Below are positions 45,290-55,370 of a stretch of DNA of 64,000 bases, in pieces. Position numbers and translations under genes: made by a program. Under the pieces are notes generated by a model. That model was not told the DNA's origin and did not search any database. It was given only the letters and a program-made list of their open reading frames with translations. Origin of the DNA: Lamellibrachia satsuma (taxonomy: Eukaryota; Annelida; Polychaeta; Sabellida; Siboglinidae); contig BSQZ01000107.1 of the NCBI GenBank assembly GCA_033239005.1, positions 1,510,501-1,574,500 on the forward strand, in the 5' to 3' direction. The first letter of the stretch is position 1; each line of letters opens with the position of its first letter.

Positions 45290-46135
45290 ACAAATTCTTT
45301 CATGTACACCCACACGCACGCACGCACATTTATTGTATATTTACTTGTGTAAATGGTAGAAACAAGACACAGTGGAAATATACTTAGTGTATTTTTTTTC
45401 TACCTCTTCATTACAATCTGTAATTGCCATGTGTTCACTACACTGAGCAACAGAACGAGGACAAATGGCGTCCCTCTAAGGTACACAACTTCAGCAGACA
45501 CAGCCAGTAACATTTGGAATTGTTACAAGATGGTATAATGCAATCGATCTTTCTGTATAAAGGAATTGTCTTTCTGACCAAAAGTATCCGAGTCACATTT
45601 AAAAATGAAAGATTTCAAAATTGTTAGGTTACGGGGGACACCAAAACGTCTTCATTTTGTTGCACTGTGGATTTTGCACATATTTAGGAGTACGTATTTT
45701 TATTCTGTCCCAGGGACAAGATATTTGTAGGACACACTGCCTAAACAATAACCCATCACGCCTGTCTTCATACGAGCCACTGCAAACATCATTGCTATCC
45801 AAAATAAAAATCTTATAACATGATATCAACCAGTTATTTACACTCTTTTGATTTCTAAACTGAAGCAGTCTTATCGTAACATTATGACCACCCAGCATAC
45901 CACAATGAAGTTATTCTGGTAGAATCTCTGCGACTAGAGTGACGTAATGTACAGTACATTCGCAGTATCTAGCAATGTGAGCACCACCAGTGCACAACAG
46001 TAAAACTGAACCACAGTGGTGCCTGTGCACTGTTTAGTGCCCTGTCAATCAACATGGGAATATGCCATCACGACCAGGGGTAATGAGTAGGTTCTTTCCC
46101 GCGCATTCCTCACCCACGCAGAAAGCAGAACACTT

Positions 46136-46719
46136 GGATATTTGTCAGTAAAAATGTACAATTGTCACTTCAATTTGCCTAATTTTTTAAACTTATACAT
46201 TTTCAAACGTTTTGGTGCATGTGGCGCATATGTATCGGCTTCATTCATCGCCACAAGTTGCAGAGCTTAAATAAGTATTTTCAAAGAATGGGAGAAGGTT
46301 AAAAACAGCACTGTATTAAGGAATTTACAACTCCGTTTATGGTATTTACAAATCAATTTGACGACTCCGTTTTTACCACACAACTCCGTTTAAAGAGGCG
46401 TTCCAATTAACTTTGATATATTTTGTATTCAGGCTCAAATTTGTGCTTATATGACATTATTTTTTGGCAAGATGAGGCACCATTTTCATTATATGCAATG
46501 CTTAAAATAGGCCTATGCACACACAAGGAATTAATTAACAAACGAAGTTGCATCTCATCAAATGGAGTGGTGTTTGAATGTATTTGTGATAGGGTACGAC
46601 GAAGAAGCAACACGACACTTTATTAGTTTTCAATAGAATTACAATATGCAAGTGGAACAGCGTAAACTAATACGAGCAACCGAATAAACTATTTAGCTGT
46701 AAACACATTAGACTGATTA
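46136..46719. other. No gene recognised
   Basis: AT-rich; small frames at 46407-46626 on both strands have no similarity. Confidence 0.4.
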
Positions 46720-47075
46720 GTTGTCAAGTTTCTGAAAACTTATTCTCCCGACGGAATCTCTCCGCTTGTTGCGTTGACGACCGAGGTTGGGGGTATCTTC
46801 ACCACACTGTCTAGGGGTTCTTCAGATTGCTCGCCGCCCCCCCTCCACAATATATGATCGAACACATATATTACACTGATTAGTTCTTAGTTGTTACACT
46901 GATTAGTTGTCCGTAGTTGTTGTTTCTGAAAATATAACTCCGCACGAACTTCTTCTTCCGACAGAATCTGAAGATATCCTCTTTTCGCGTTTACGACCGA
47001 GGGTGGGATTACCTTCGACACACTGTCTGCGGGCTCTTTAGATTGCGCGCGTCCCTCCTCTATATATGATCGATA
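46720..47075 (-). repeat. Diverged tandem pair, about 180 bp, coding-like on minus strand
   Basis: 46720-46870 and 46905-47075 share, on the minus strand, peptides of the form SKEPADSVSKVIPPSVVNAK and SEEPLDSVVKIPPTSVVNAT. The right member is in an 80-codon open frame (46887-47129). Conservation at the peptide level hints at duplicated coding units, but no family is known to me. Confidence 0.45.
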
Positions 47076-47356
47076 TGTTTTCATATATGTACATTTCCCT
47101 CTTCGGTTATGCCGTCGACCTGAAACCATTTGAGATGATCAGATGTGGATTCTGGTGTTCGTATTAGGGATTATATCAACAGTGATAGTGGAGCGAGTGT
47201 ACATGGCGAGTGTGTAATTTATTACGCAACATGTCCAGCTTCGTATTTTAGGCCTGTAGTTATCACTCATCACTTTGAGGATTTAGTAATCCGTCATCTC
47301 TATGTCCTCCTAGCTAGAATTCGCTATTTAAAATAATATGCTTTGTACTACCGGAA

Positions 47357-47359
<3 letters not shown>

Positions 47360-47438
<79 letters not shown>
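47360..47438. repeat. (TA)n at the left edge of LINE E
   Basis: About 79 bp of TA, immediately followed by LINE ORF1 coding sequence. Confidence 0.9.
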
Positions 47439-47439
<1 letters not shown>

Positions 47440-47440
<1 letters not shown>

Positions 47441-47855
47441 GTAAGCTCGGGTAAGGATGGATTTGTTTTAGTACACGTAGGGACAAATAACGTAGAGAGG
47501 GAGGGTACAACTTCCGTAGTTAGGAAATATAGGCAGTTGGTCAGAACACTAAAACAGACGCGGGTTGAGCAGGTAATACTGTCAGGGATATTACCAGTAA
47601 TGGGCAGGAGGGATCACAAATATTGAAATTGTCGGGGGATGGCCATTAACATGTTAGTCCAGAAGCTATGTAGGGAAGAGGAAGGTGGATTTGTGGATTT
47701 ATGGGGAAGTTTTGTTGGGAGGGCTGATATGTACATGAAGGATGGGCTTCATCTAAGTGGAAAGGGGGCAGCAGTATTCGCGGACGAACTTTGAGCAGCA
47801 GTAGATAGTGGCATGGGTACAATAACAAATATTTTTGGTAGTAAACATTGTTTAA
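47440..47855 (+). pseudogene. LINE ORF1 SGNH/GDSL esterase domain, second half
   Basis: Starts in the sheet with block III (FVLVHVGTNNVEREG; GTNN in place of GxND), continues VILSGILPVMGR and CREEEGGFVDLWGSFVG, and ends with block V as MKDGLHLSGKGAAVFADEL, supplying catalytic Asp and His. The serine block lies upstream and is lost. Esterase domains in ORF1 are known in CR1 and L2 LINEs, where they are thought to help RNP or membrane association. A frameshift near 47625 and a stop near 47795 break it. Confidence 0.85.
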
Positions 47856-47964
47856 ACTAGAAGTGCATGGGGGTTACCTAGAGGTGTCTCAAGCAGAACA
47901 AGAGGCCACTAGTACAGACAAACCAATATCAAATCGTCCGAAAAAACATATATGAAACAGGTTA

Positions 47965-48600
47965 TAGATGCGTATGTTTAAATGCAAGGAGCATAGTAAA
48001 TAAGAAAAAACGAATTAAACATCATGGTAGAAGATATTGACCCTCACATAATTGGTATAACTGAATCATGCGCCAACATAGACATAACAGATGCTGAATT
48101 AGGACTGACAGGATGCGTAATGTTTAGGAAAGATCGAATAGGAAAAAGGGGAGGGGGAGTTATTATATATGTTAAAGAATCTATTCAGGCTTATGAAATA
48201 AAACTAGAAAGGGAAGCAGATTGCGATGAAGCTGTTTGGGTCAAAATTATCTATTGGATTAGTTTACCGAAGTCCAAACATAAACGAAGAGGACAACACA
48301 AAAATAAAAAAAGCTATAAAGGAAGTTAGTAAAGGGGAATATATGATAATGGGTCATTTTAACCATGGACACATACAATGAAATTATCTAGAGAGCACAG
48401 GGAGTGAGGACCAACAATTTCTATTTTAAATCCAGGATAGCTTTCTTACTCAGCACGAGCTAGAACCAACCAGGGGAGAAAATGTATTAGATATAGTTTT
48501 GTCATCACAACAAGAATTAGTGGACAATGTAAAAATACTTGAACCATTGGGTAACAGTGACCACAATCAAATACATTTTGACATCAATGTAAAATCAGAA
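47965..48600 (+). pseudogene. CR1-like AP endonuclease (copy E)
   Basis: Begins CVCLNARSIVNKK, then IDPHIIGITESCANI with the conserved Glu, ELGLTGCVMFRKDRIGKRGG, VIIYVKES, and ADCDEAVWVKI. The motif normally reading MGDFNH is MGHFNH (48345-48360), so a catalytic Asp has been replaced. SDHNQIHFDI at about 48555 is intact. Two frame changes separate 48024-48329 from 48499-48600. Confidence 0.87.
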
Positions 48601-48869
48601 AGTAAAAATAAGAAAACATACAAGAGAAACTTCCAAATAGGTAACTACAAAGATATGAGAAAATACTTAGTAAAGCTAGATTGGAATAACATGATGATGA
48701 ATAAGACCGCAATTGAATGTTGGAATATTCTAAAATATGAAATTGAGAATATCAACAGTGTAGAAAAAAACACTTGTCAAAAGAGGCTATTAGAAAAAAA
48801 ACTATGTGGAGGGTTTATAGGCGTACCAGAAAGGAAGAAGACTATGCAAATTACAAGAGGCACTTAATG

Positions 48870-50735
48870 CAGCTACAACTGAAATCAGACAATCTAAAAG
48901 AAGCTATGAGCAAGTAACATAAAAAATGACAGCAAGAGTTTTTATGCATATGTCAGGAGTAAACAAAACGTACAAGACAAGGTTGGACCTCTAGAAGACA
49001 GTGCTGGAAATATAATATCACAGGGGTTTTTAATGGCGGAAGACCTAAATGGTTACTTCAGTTCAGTGGTTACCAAAGAAGATATTAGTTCATTGTTGAT
49101 GCAACATTTCAGGAGGCTAAATCTGACTATTTAGGACCGTTAGTTGTAACTCCAGAAATGGTAGCTAAGAAAATAAAGGCAATGAAGGATAATAAATCAC
49201 CGAGAGTGGATGGGATTCCTCCAAAATTACTAATGGAAACAGTAGAACAAATCATAATACTACTTGCAAGAGTATTCAACTTTTCATTAAAAGAGGGAGT
49301 TGTTCCGTTTTAATGGAAAGAAGCAAACATCGTACCATTATTTAAAAAGGGTTCGAGAAATAAGTAAGAAAATTACAGACCAGTGAGTTTAACGTCAGTG
49401 ATTTGTAAATTATTAGAAAGATTAATTAAAGACCATATGGTGGACTTCCTCGTTAAGCATAACTTATTAAATTCATCTCAACATGGATTCCTTAAAGCGG
49501 GGTCATGCTTAACAAATATGTTATATTTTTGGGAAGAAATCACTAAGTGGATAGACGTGGGATCGCCAGTAGATATTATCTACTTAGATTTTCAGAAAGC
49601 TTTTGACAAAGTGCCACATCAAAGATTACTACTTAAAATAAAAGCCCATGGTATCGGGGATAGCATAACTGACTGGATAGAACAATGGCTGACTGACAGA
49701 AGACAACGAGTTTTAGTAGATGGAGAAGTTTCAAATTGGAAATCGGTTTTGAGTAGGGTACCTCAAGGATCAGTATTAGGGCCTATATTATTCTTAATAA
49801 ATATCAATGACTTGGACGACAGTATAACAAGTAACGTACTGAAATTTGCAGTTGACACAAAACTGTTTAGAAAGGTTAATACTGATGGTGATAAACAACA
49901 TTTACAAAACGATCTAGACAGATTAGTGAAATGGTCTGAGAAATTGCAGATGTTGTTCAATTTTGGGAAATGTAAATGCCTACATACAGGACATGGGAAC
50001 TTGGTGACTTGGATGGCAATAGAACAAGTAACGTACTGAATTTTGCGGATGACACAAAAGTGTTTAGAAAGGTTAACACTGATGGTGATAAACAACATTT
50101 ACAAAACAATCTAGACAGATTAGTGAAATGGTCTGAGAAGTGGCATATGTTTTTAAATTTTGGGAAATGTAAATGCTTCCATACAGGACATGGGAACTTG
50201 GATGTAAACTATGAAATGGGAGATACTGTTATGGGTACTACTGTAAAAGAAAAGGACTTAGGAGTTACAATAAGCGCTGATATGAAAGTTTCAGAGCAGT
50301 GTTGTGTTGCAGCTTCAAAAGGGTTAGTTAATTATACCTTATCGTAAGAAGGATATCGATACCCTTGAACGCATACAAAGGAGAGCAACTAAAATGATTC
50401 CAGAACTGAGAGACCTTAGTTATGAAGAACGCCTGAAAGAATATGGTTTAACACCTCTAGAGACAAGGAGGTTAAGAGGAGATCAGATTGAAGTTTTTAA
50501 GATATTGAATGGGTATGAAAATATTGATAGAAATATGTTTTTCTCACTCAAGAAGGATAGCAGAACTAGAGGACGAGGTAAAATTAGTAAAGGATCAATG
50601 TAGATTGGACATCAGGAAGCGCTCGTTCTCACAGAGGACAATAAATGAATGGAACAAATTGTCTACAGATTGTGTAACTGCTAGCAGCGTGAATATGTTT
50701 AAAAACAAGGTTGACACATATCTCAGGAGGGCAAA
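48870..50735 (+). pseudogene. CR1-like RT (copy E), with duplicated chimeric palm
   Basis: The 218-codon frame 49383-50039 holds LINSSQHGF-type start, YLDFQKAFDKVPH, SRVPQGSVLGPILF and the catalytic box changed to FAVDTKLF. At about 50015-50210 the palm end is repeated with features of another subfamily: DGNRTSNVLNFADDTKVF, WHMFLNFGKCKCFHTGHGN and NYEMGDTVMGTTVKEK, which match the minus-strand copy at 60048-60434 better than the first palm. The C-terminal part (50394-50735) is in other frames. Nonsense and frameshift changes exclude activity. Confidence 0.88.
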
Positions 50736-51087
50736 ACATTATATCTGGTAATGCTCAAATAGTGAATATCCAAAAATAGTAAACACTGCTAGTCAATGCC
50801 AATCATTTGCGTGATTTCCATCCTCTTGACGATCACATGACAAAGTTAACAAATTTCACCAAGGATGAAATACGTGAAATTTCAGCGTTTCCATTTTCAC
50901 TTGACTTCAGTGGCGTATCTAGGATGTTGGAAGGGGACGGGGGGGAGGTGCAAGAATTTTATAATTTCTCTGATCCGAGGCGGGAATAACCCAATACCAA
51001 ACATTGCGAAAATATGCCAACGCGGGTACAACTAAACATAATGGAAAACATAAACATAGTGAGTAAAGCCAATATCTTTATTCGGTC
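50736..51087. other. No gene recognised
   Basis: Unique spacer between LINE E and the tandem duplication. Confidence 0.45.
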
Positions 51088-51317
51088 TGACTGTTCAGCT
51101 TCCGCGAAGTGAAGACATAATATATAAAACAAATCAAGCAAAGCAGCGAAGTCCCAAAATCAGCAGCTACTTGTAGTGTCAAATTCGTGGTCGGGTCAGT
51201 TATTTGAATCCTGACACCGCCAAATGCGCTAGAAGTTGCCAATGCATGCACTCCGTCAGTTGTGTCCAGTAACAGGAACTGAGGATGGATTACCACATTA
51301 CATTTTAATTAAACTTA

Positions 51318-52949
51318 CGTCGGCGATTCCCCTTTGCGAATTCATCAATAATATCGTCGTTGTTCAATTTGATATCACGATTGACGTACATATGAGCAAG
51401 TCCACTGAGGCGTTGCTCATTCATCGTTGATCTCAGGTAGGTCTTCAGATACTTCAGTGCATTGAATGATCGCTCTCATGCAGCCGATATGACAGGAGAG
51501 TGGCAAATATTCGCAGCAAAGTCGCGATACATGGGTATGTCCTCAGTTGTGTAGCAACTCTCAGGGCGTCGAGCACCTGGCCAATTCGGCTAGCCGAATC
51601 CTGGCGTCTCCAGTAGGTTTGACAAAGAATGAACTCCACTTCCGCAGCCATCTCGTTTCCTGGCAGAAATTGTAAGTACATCGTCACCCCTTCTTCAACT
51701 GCGGAGAAGTCTCTCTCCAGACAGAAGGCCGGTATGCGTGCATTGAGGAGAAGGGCCTTGGCACTGGTAGATGTAAAGCGCTCCTACAGCTGTACAACGC
51801 ACGTGTCCAGGAACGGATTGAGCAAAACACGCCTGTAGTACACCAAGACAGAGTCGACAGGAATGTTGGGACGATGTCTTTGCCTGTTTGTTATTCGCGG
51901 CATTTGGATTGGTCTGCCATCGACCTCCTCTGCCTGGACAAATAGTCTGTCAAACAAGTCAACCGCTGCGAATGTTCTGCAACACGTCAACGCAGTCTCG
52001 CACTGGTTCAGTTGCTCGCAGAATGTCTTGTGATACACCCTGAATTTTGACAGATAGAGGCTTCGTGATTTCGAGAACTGTTTGCAGGACCTCTACGGAG
52101 AAAAGGAAACTGGGACCCATTCAACGGAGATACATTGCTGTTTTGCCAGAAGCATCACCCAACCATTCCGAAATGTTATCCAGTGACGAGACAACCGCAG
52201 GGGATAGTTCCTTGAACACTAGAGTTGCAGCCTGCTTTTCTACCAGCGCGTGTTGCAGTGTTTGTTGAGGCGCGTGTGTGACGCTTCAGGGCATTCCAGT
52301 TGAATGCATTGCTGCAAGTCGTACAGTCAGTGAAGAACATTGCTACTTCGTGCATCAGAGTGACTGCCGAGCGAATGGGTGAAACTAATGCAGTCTTTGC
52401 CAAACAAAGATTCAGGACAGGGCAGTAGGGATGGTGTCTCGGGTGTGTTTCTGACCACCATTGTTCTTCCGGACATGGCAGCGGCACCATCATAGCCTTG
52501 TCCTACCATGTTTGTTGAGTCCTCTCAAGCATCCGTAGCAACTGAGCAGCAAGTCCAGCGCCAGCGAAGTCGTCAAGTCCAGCGCCAGTGAGGTCGTCAA
52601 GTCCAGCGCCAGCGAGGTCGTCAAGTCCAGCCCAAGTGAAGTCGTCAAGCCCAGCGCCAGCGATGTCGTTAAATCCAGCACCAGTGACGTCGTCAAGTCC
52701 AGCGCCAGTGAGGTCGTCAAGTCCAGCGCCAGTGACGTCGTCAAGTCCAGTGCCAGTGAGGTCGTCAAGTCCAGCGCCAGTGACGTCGTCAAGTCCAGTG
52801 CCAGTGACGTCGTGAGTTGTGGCGAAGTACAATAGTCTCTCCTTCAATGTGCCGTCAGACACGTAGTTCAGACACACACTGATTTTCTCTTGTCTGGAGA
52901 AATATGTTGTTTCGTCGGCCAGCAGCGAGAAGAACTTTGCATCACACAC
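51318..52949 (-). pseudogene. ZMYM-type hAT transposase remnant, unit 1
   Basis: In reading direction: CDAKFFSLLADETTYFSRQE with the first catalytic Asp region and VCLNYVSDGTLKERLLYFAT (52949-52815), an in-frame 24-bp repeat array (52812-52549), GYDGAAAMSGR around 52495 with the second Asp, then HCNTRW near 52255, a long helical part (YHKTFCEQLNQCETALTCC; RIGQVLDALRVATQLRTYP) and the C-terminal hAT dimerisation region as RSFNALKYLKTYLRSTMNE near 51470-51425, followed by RLSGLAHMYVNRDI. This resembles the hAT-derived proteins of the ZMYM1 kind. Stops at 51780, 52040 and elsewhere, a deletion after the array and the absence of an N-terminal zinc finger show it is a fossil. It is unrelated to the hAT at 35320. 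Confidence 0.85.
52549..52812. repeat. 24-bp in-frame array in hAT pseudogene, unit 1
   Basis: Eleven units of gtcgtcaagtccagcgccag plus tgag. On the minus strand each encodes eight residues (GLDDVTGA / GLDDLTGA), and the transposase frame continues on both sides. Confidence 0.95.
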
Positions 52950-53456
52950 CTCAGCAACAATTTGTCGCTGGCATGTAAAAGACCGTGGTTAGTCACCGAT
53001 TAGTTGTCCATGCTACTATATAGTGGCGCAATACGTTATTAAAACATATTTCCCCCCCAAAAAAAAAATACGCCACTGCTTGACTTAATGCTTGATCAAG
53101 CATTATGTAATTTAATAGTTTGTCTGGTGATTTCTCATAAAAACCACATAAAAAATTTGCACAAACCAACTAGCATGCTGCAGTAGATAGAAGATAGGTT
53201 TGTTTTTTTGCAAAATGAATTTGAAATGACTGTTCAGCTTCCGCGAAGTGAAGACATAATATATAAAACAAATCAAGCAAAGCAGCGAAGTCCCAAAATC
53301 AGCAGCTACTTGTAGTGTCAAATTCGTGGTCGGGTCAGTTATTTGAATCCTGACACCGCCAAATGCGCTAGAAGTTGCCAATGCATGCACTCCGTCAGTT
53401 GTGTCCAGTAACAGGAACTGAGGATGGATTACCACATTACATTTTAATTAAACTTA

Positions 53457-55090
53457 CGTCGGCGATTCCCCTTTGCGAATTCATCAATAATATCGTCGTT
53501 GTTCAATTTGATATCACGATTGACGTACATATGAGCAAGTCCACTTAGGCGTTGCTCATTCATCGTTGATCTCAGGTAGGTCTTCAGATACTTCAGTGCA
53601 TTGAATGATCGCTCTCATGCAGCCGATATGACAGGAGAGTGGCAAATATTCGCAGCAAAGTCGCGATACATGGGTATGTCCTCAGCTGTGTAGCAACTCT
53701 CAGGGCGTCGAGCACCTGGCCAATTCGGCTAGCCGAATCCTGGCGTCTCCAGTAGGTTTGACAAAGAATGAACTCCACCTCCGCAGCCATCTCGTTTCCT
53801 GGCAGAAATTGTAAGTACATCGTCACCCCTTCTTCAACTGCGGAGAAGTCTCTCTCCAGACAGAAGGCCGGTATGCGTGCATTGAGGAGAAGGGCCTTGG
53901 CACTGGTAGATGTAAAGCGCTCCTACAGCTGTACAACGCACGTGTCCAGGAACGGATTGAGCAAAACACGCCTGTAGTACACCAAGACAGAGTCGACAGG
54001 AATGTTGGGACGATGTCTTTGCCTGTTTGTTATTCGCGGCATTTGGATTGGTCTGCCATCGACCTCCTCTGCCTGGACAAATAGTCTGTCAAACAAGTCA
54101 ACCGCTGCGAATGTTCTGCAACACGTCAACGCAGTCTCGCACTGGTTCAGTTGCTCGCAGAATGTCTTGTGATACACCCTGAAGTTTGACAGATAGAGGC
54201 TTCGTGATTTCGAGAACTGTTTGCAGGACCTCTACGGAGAAAAGGAAACTGGGACCCATTCAACGGAGATACATTGCTGTTTTGCCAGAAGCATCACCCA
54301 ACCATTCCGAAATGTTATCCAGTAACGAGACAACCACAGGGGATAGTTCCTTGAACAGTAGAGTTGCAGCCTGCTTTTCTACCCAGCGCGTGTTGCAGTG
54401 TTTGTTGAGGCGCGTGTATGACGCTTCAGGGCATTCCCGCTGAATGCATTGCTGCAAGTCGCACAGTCAGTGAAGAACATTGCTACTTCGTGCATCAGAG
54501 TGACTGCCGAGCGAATGGGTGAAACTAATGCAGTCTTTGCCAAACAAAGATTCAGGACAGGGCAGTAGGGATGGTGTCTCGGGTGTGTTTCTGACCACCA
54601 TTGTTCTTCCCGGACATGGCAGCGGCACCATCATAGCCTTGTCCTACCATGTTTGTTGAGTCCTCTCAAGCATCCGTAGCAACTGAGCAGCAAGTCCAGC
54701 GCCAGCGAAGTTGTCAAGTCCAGCGCCAGTGAGGTCGTCAAGTCCAGCGCCAGCGAGGTCGTCAAGTCCAGCCCAAGTGAAGTCGTCAAGCCCAGCGCCA
54801 GCGATGTCGTTAAATCCAGCGCCAGTGACGTCGTCAAGTCCAGCGCCAGTGAGGTCGTCAAGTCCAGCGCCAGTGACGTCTTCAAGTCCAGTGCCAGTGA
54901 GGTCGTCAAGTCCAGCGCCAGTGACGTCGTCAAGTCCAGTGCCAGTGAGGTCGTGAGTTGTGGCGAAGTACAATAGTCTCTCCTTCAATGTGCCGTCAGA
55001 CACGTAGTTCAGACACACACTGATTTTCTCTTGTCTGGAGAAATATGTTGTTTCGTCGGCCAGCAGCGAGAAGAACTTTGCATCACACAC
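53457..55090 (-). pseudogene. ZMYM-type hAT transposase remnant, unit 2
   Basis: Same broken gene as in unit 1 with the same stops. One difference is informative: near 54380 this unit keeps a base lost in unit 1, so 54260-54457 reads on as LNKHCNTRWVEKQAATLLFK. The shared stops show that the gene was dead before it was duplicated. Confidence 0.85.
54690..54953. repeat. 24-bp in-frame array in hAT pseudogene, unit 2
   Basis: Eleven units as in unit 1, with a few substitutions; same length. Confidence 0.95.
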
Positions 55091-55370
55091 CTCAGCAACA
55101 ATTTGTCGCTGGCATGTAAAAGACCGTGGTTAGTCACCGATTAGTTGTCCATGCTACTATATAGTGGCGCAATACGTTATTAAAACATATTCCCCCCCCC
55201 AAAAAAAAATACGCCACTGCTTGACTTAATGCTTGATCAAGCATTATGTAATTTAATAGTTTGTCTGGTGATTTCTCATAAAAACCACATAAAAAATTTG
55301 CACAAACCAACTAGCATGCTGCAGTAGATAGAAGATAGGTTTGTTTTTTTGCAAAATGAATTTGAAATGA

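Larger units (their letters stand above)
42668..46135. repeat. Penelope-associated duplicated block, copy 2
   Basis: Colinear partner of 29105-31461, about 1.1 kb longer because of 43750-44640 and expanded arrays. It overlaps the Penelope RT fragment on its left. Confidence 0.85.
47357..50735 (+). mobile_element. CR1-like LINE, copy E (longest; chimeric)
   Basis: Plus-strand copy with the second half of an ORF1 esterase (47440-47855), the endonuclease (47965-48600), linker and RT (48870-50735). 5' truncated at or inside the TA tract. The 3' untranslated tail is missing: similarity stops at caggagggc near 50733. The RT palm is present twice in part, the second time from a different subfamily, and a deletion of roughly 130 bp removes the segment after AASKG near 50325. 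Both the endonuclease and the first RT box carry changes at catalytic aspartates. It is dead but shows the domain order of the family. Confidence 0.92.
51088..53226. repeat. 2,139-bp tandem duplication, unit 1
   Basis: Unit 1 begins tgactgttcagcttccgcg and is followed directly by the same sequence at 53227. The two units are nearly identical over their length (only scattered substitutions and one-base indels seen), so the duplication is recent. The three bases TGA occur at both ends and at the junction, a microhomology. It contains a dead hAT transposase. Confidence 0.96.
53227..55370. repeat. 2.14-kb tandem duplication, unit 2
   Basis: Head-to-tail copy of 51088-53226. Ends gaaatga at 55370 before unique gactagc. 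Confidence 0.96.

Noticed and set aside
52588..52815. Plus-strand Ser/Pro-rich frame (RSSSPAPV repeats)
   Set aside because: Antisense of the 24-bp array; the minus frame joins to transposase on both sides and the plus frame joins to nothing.
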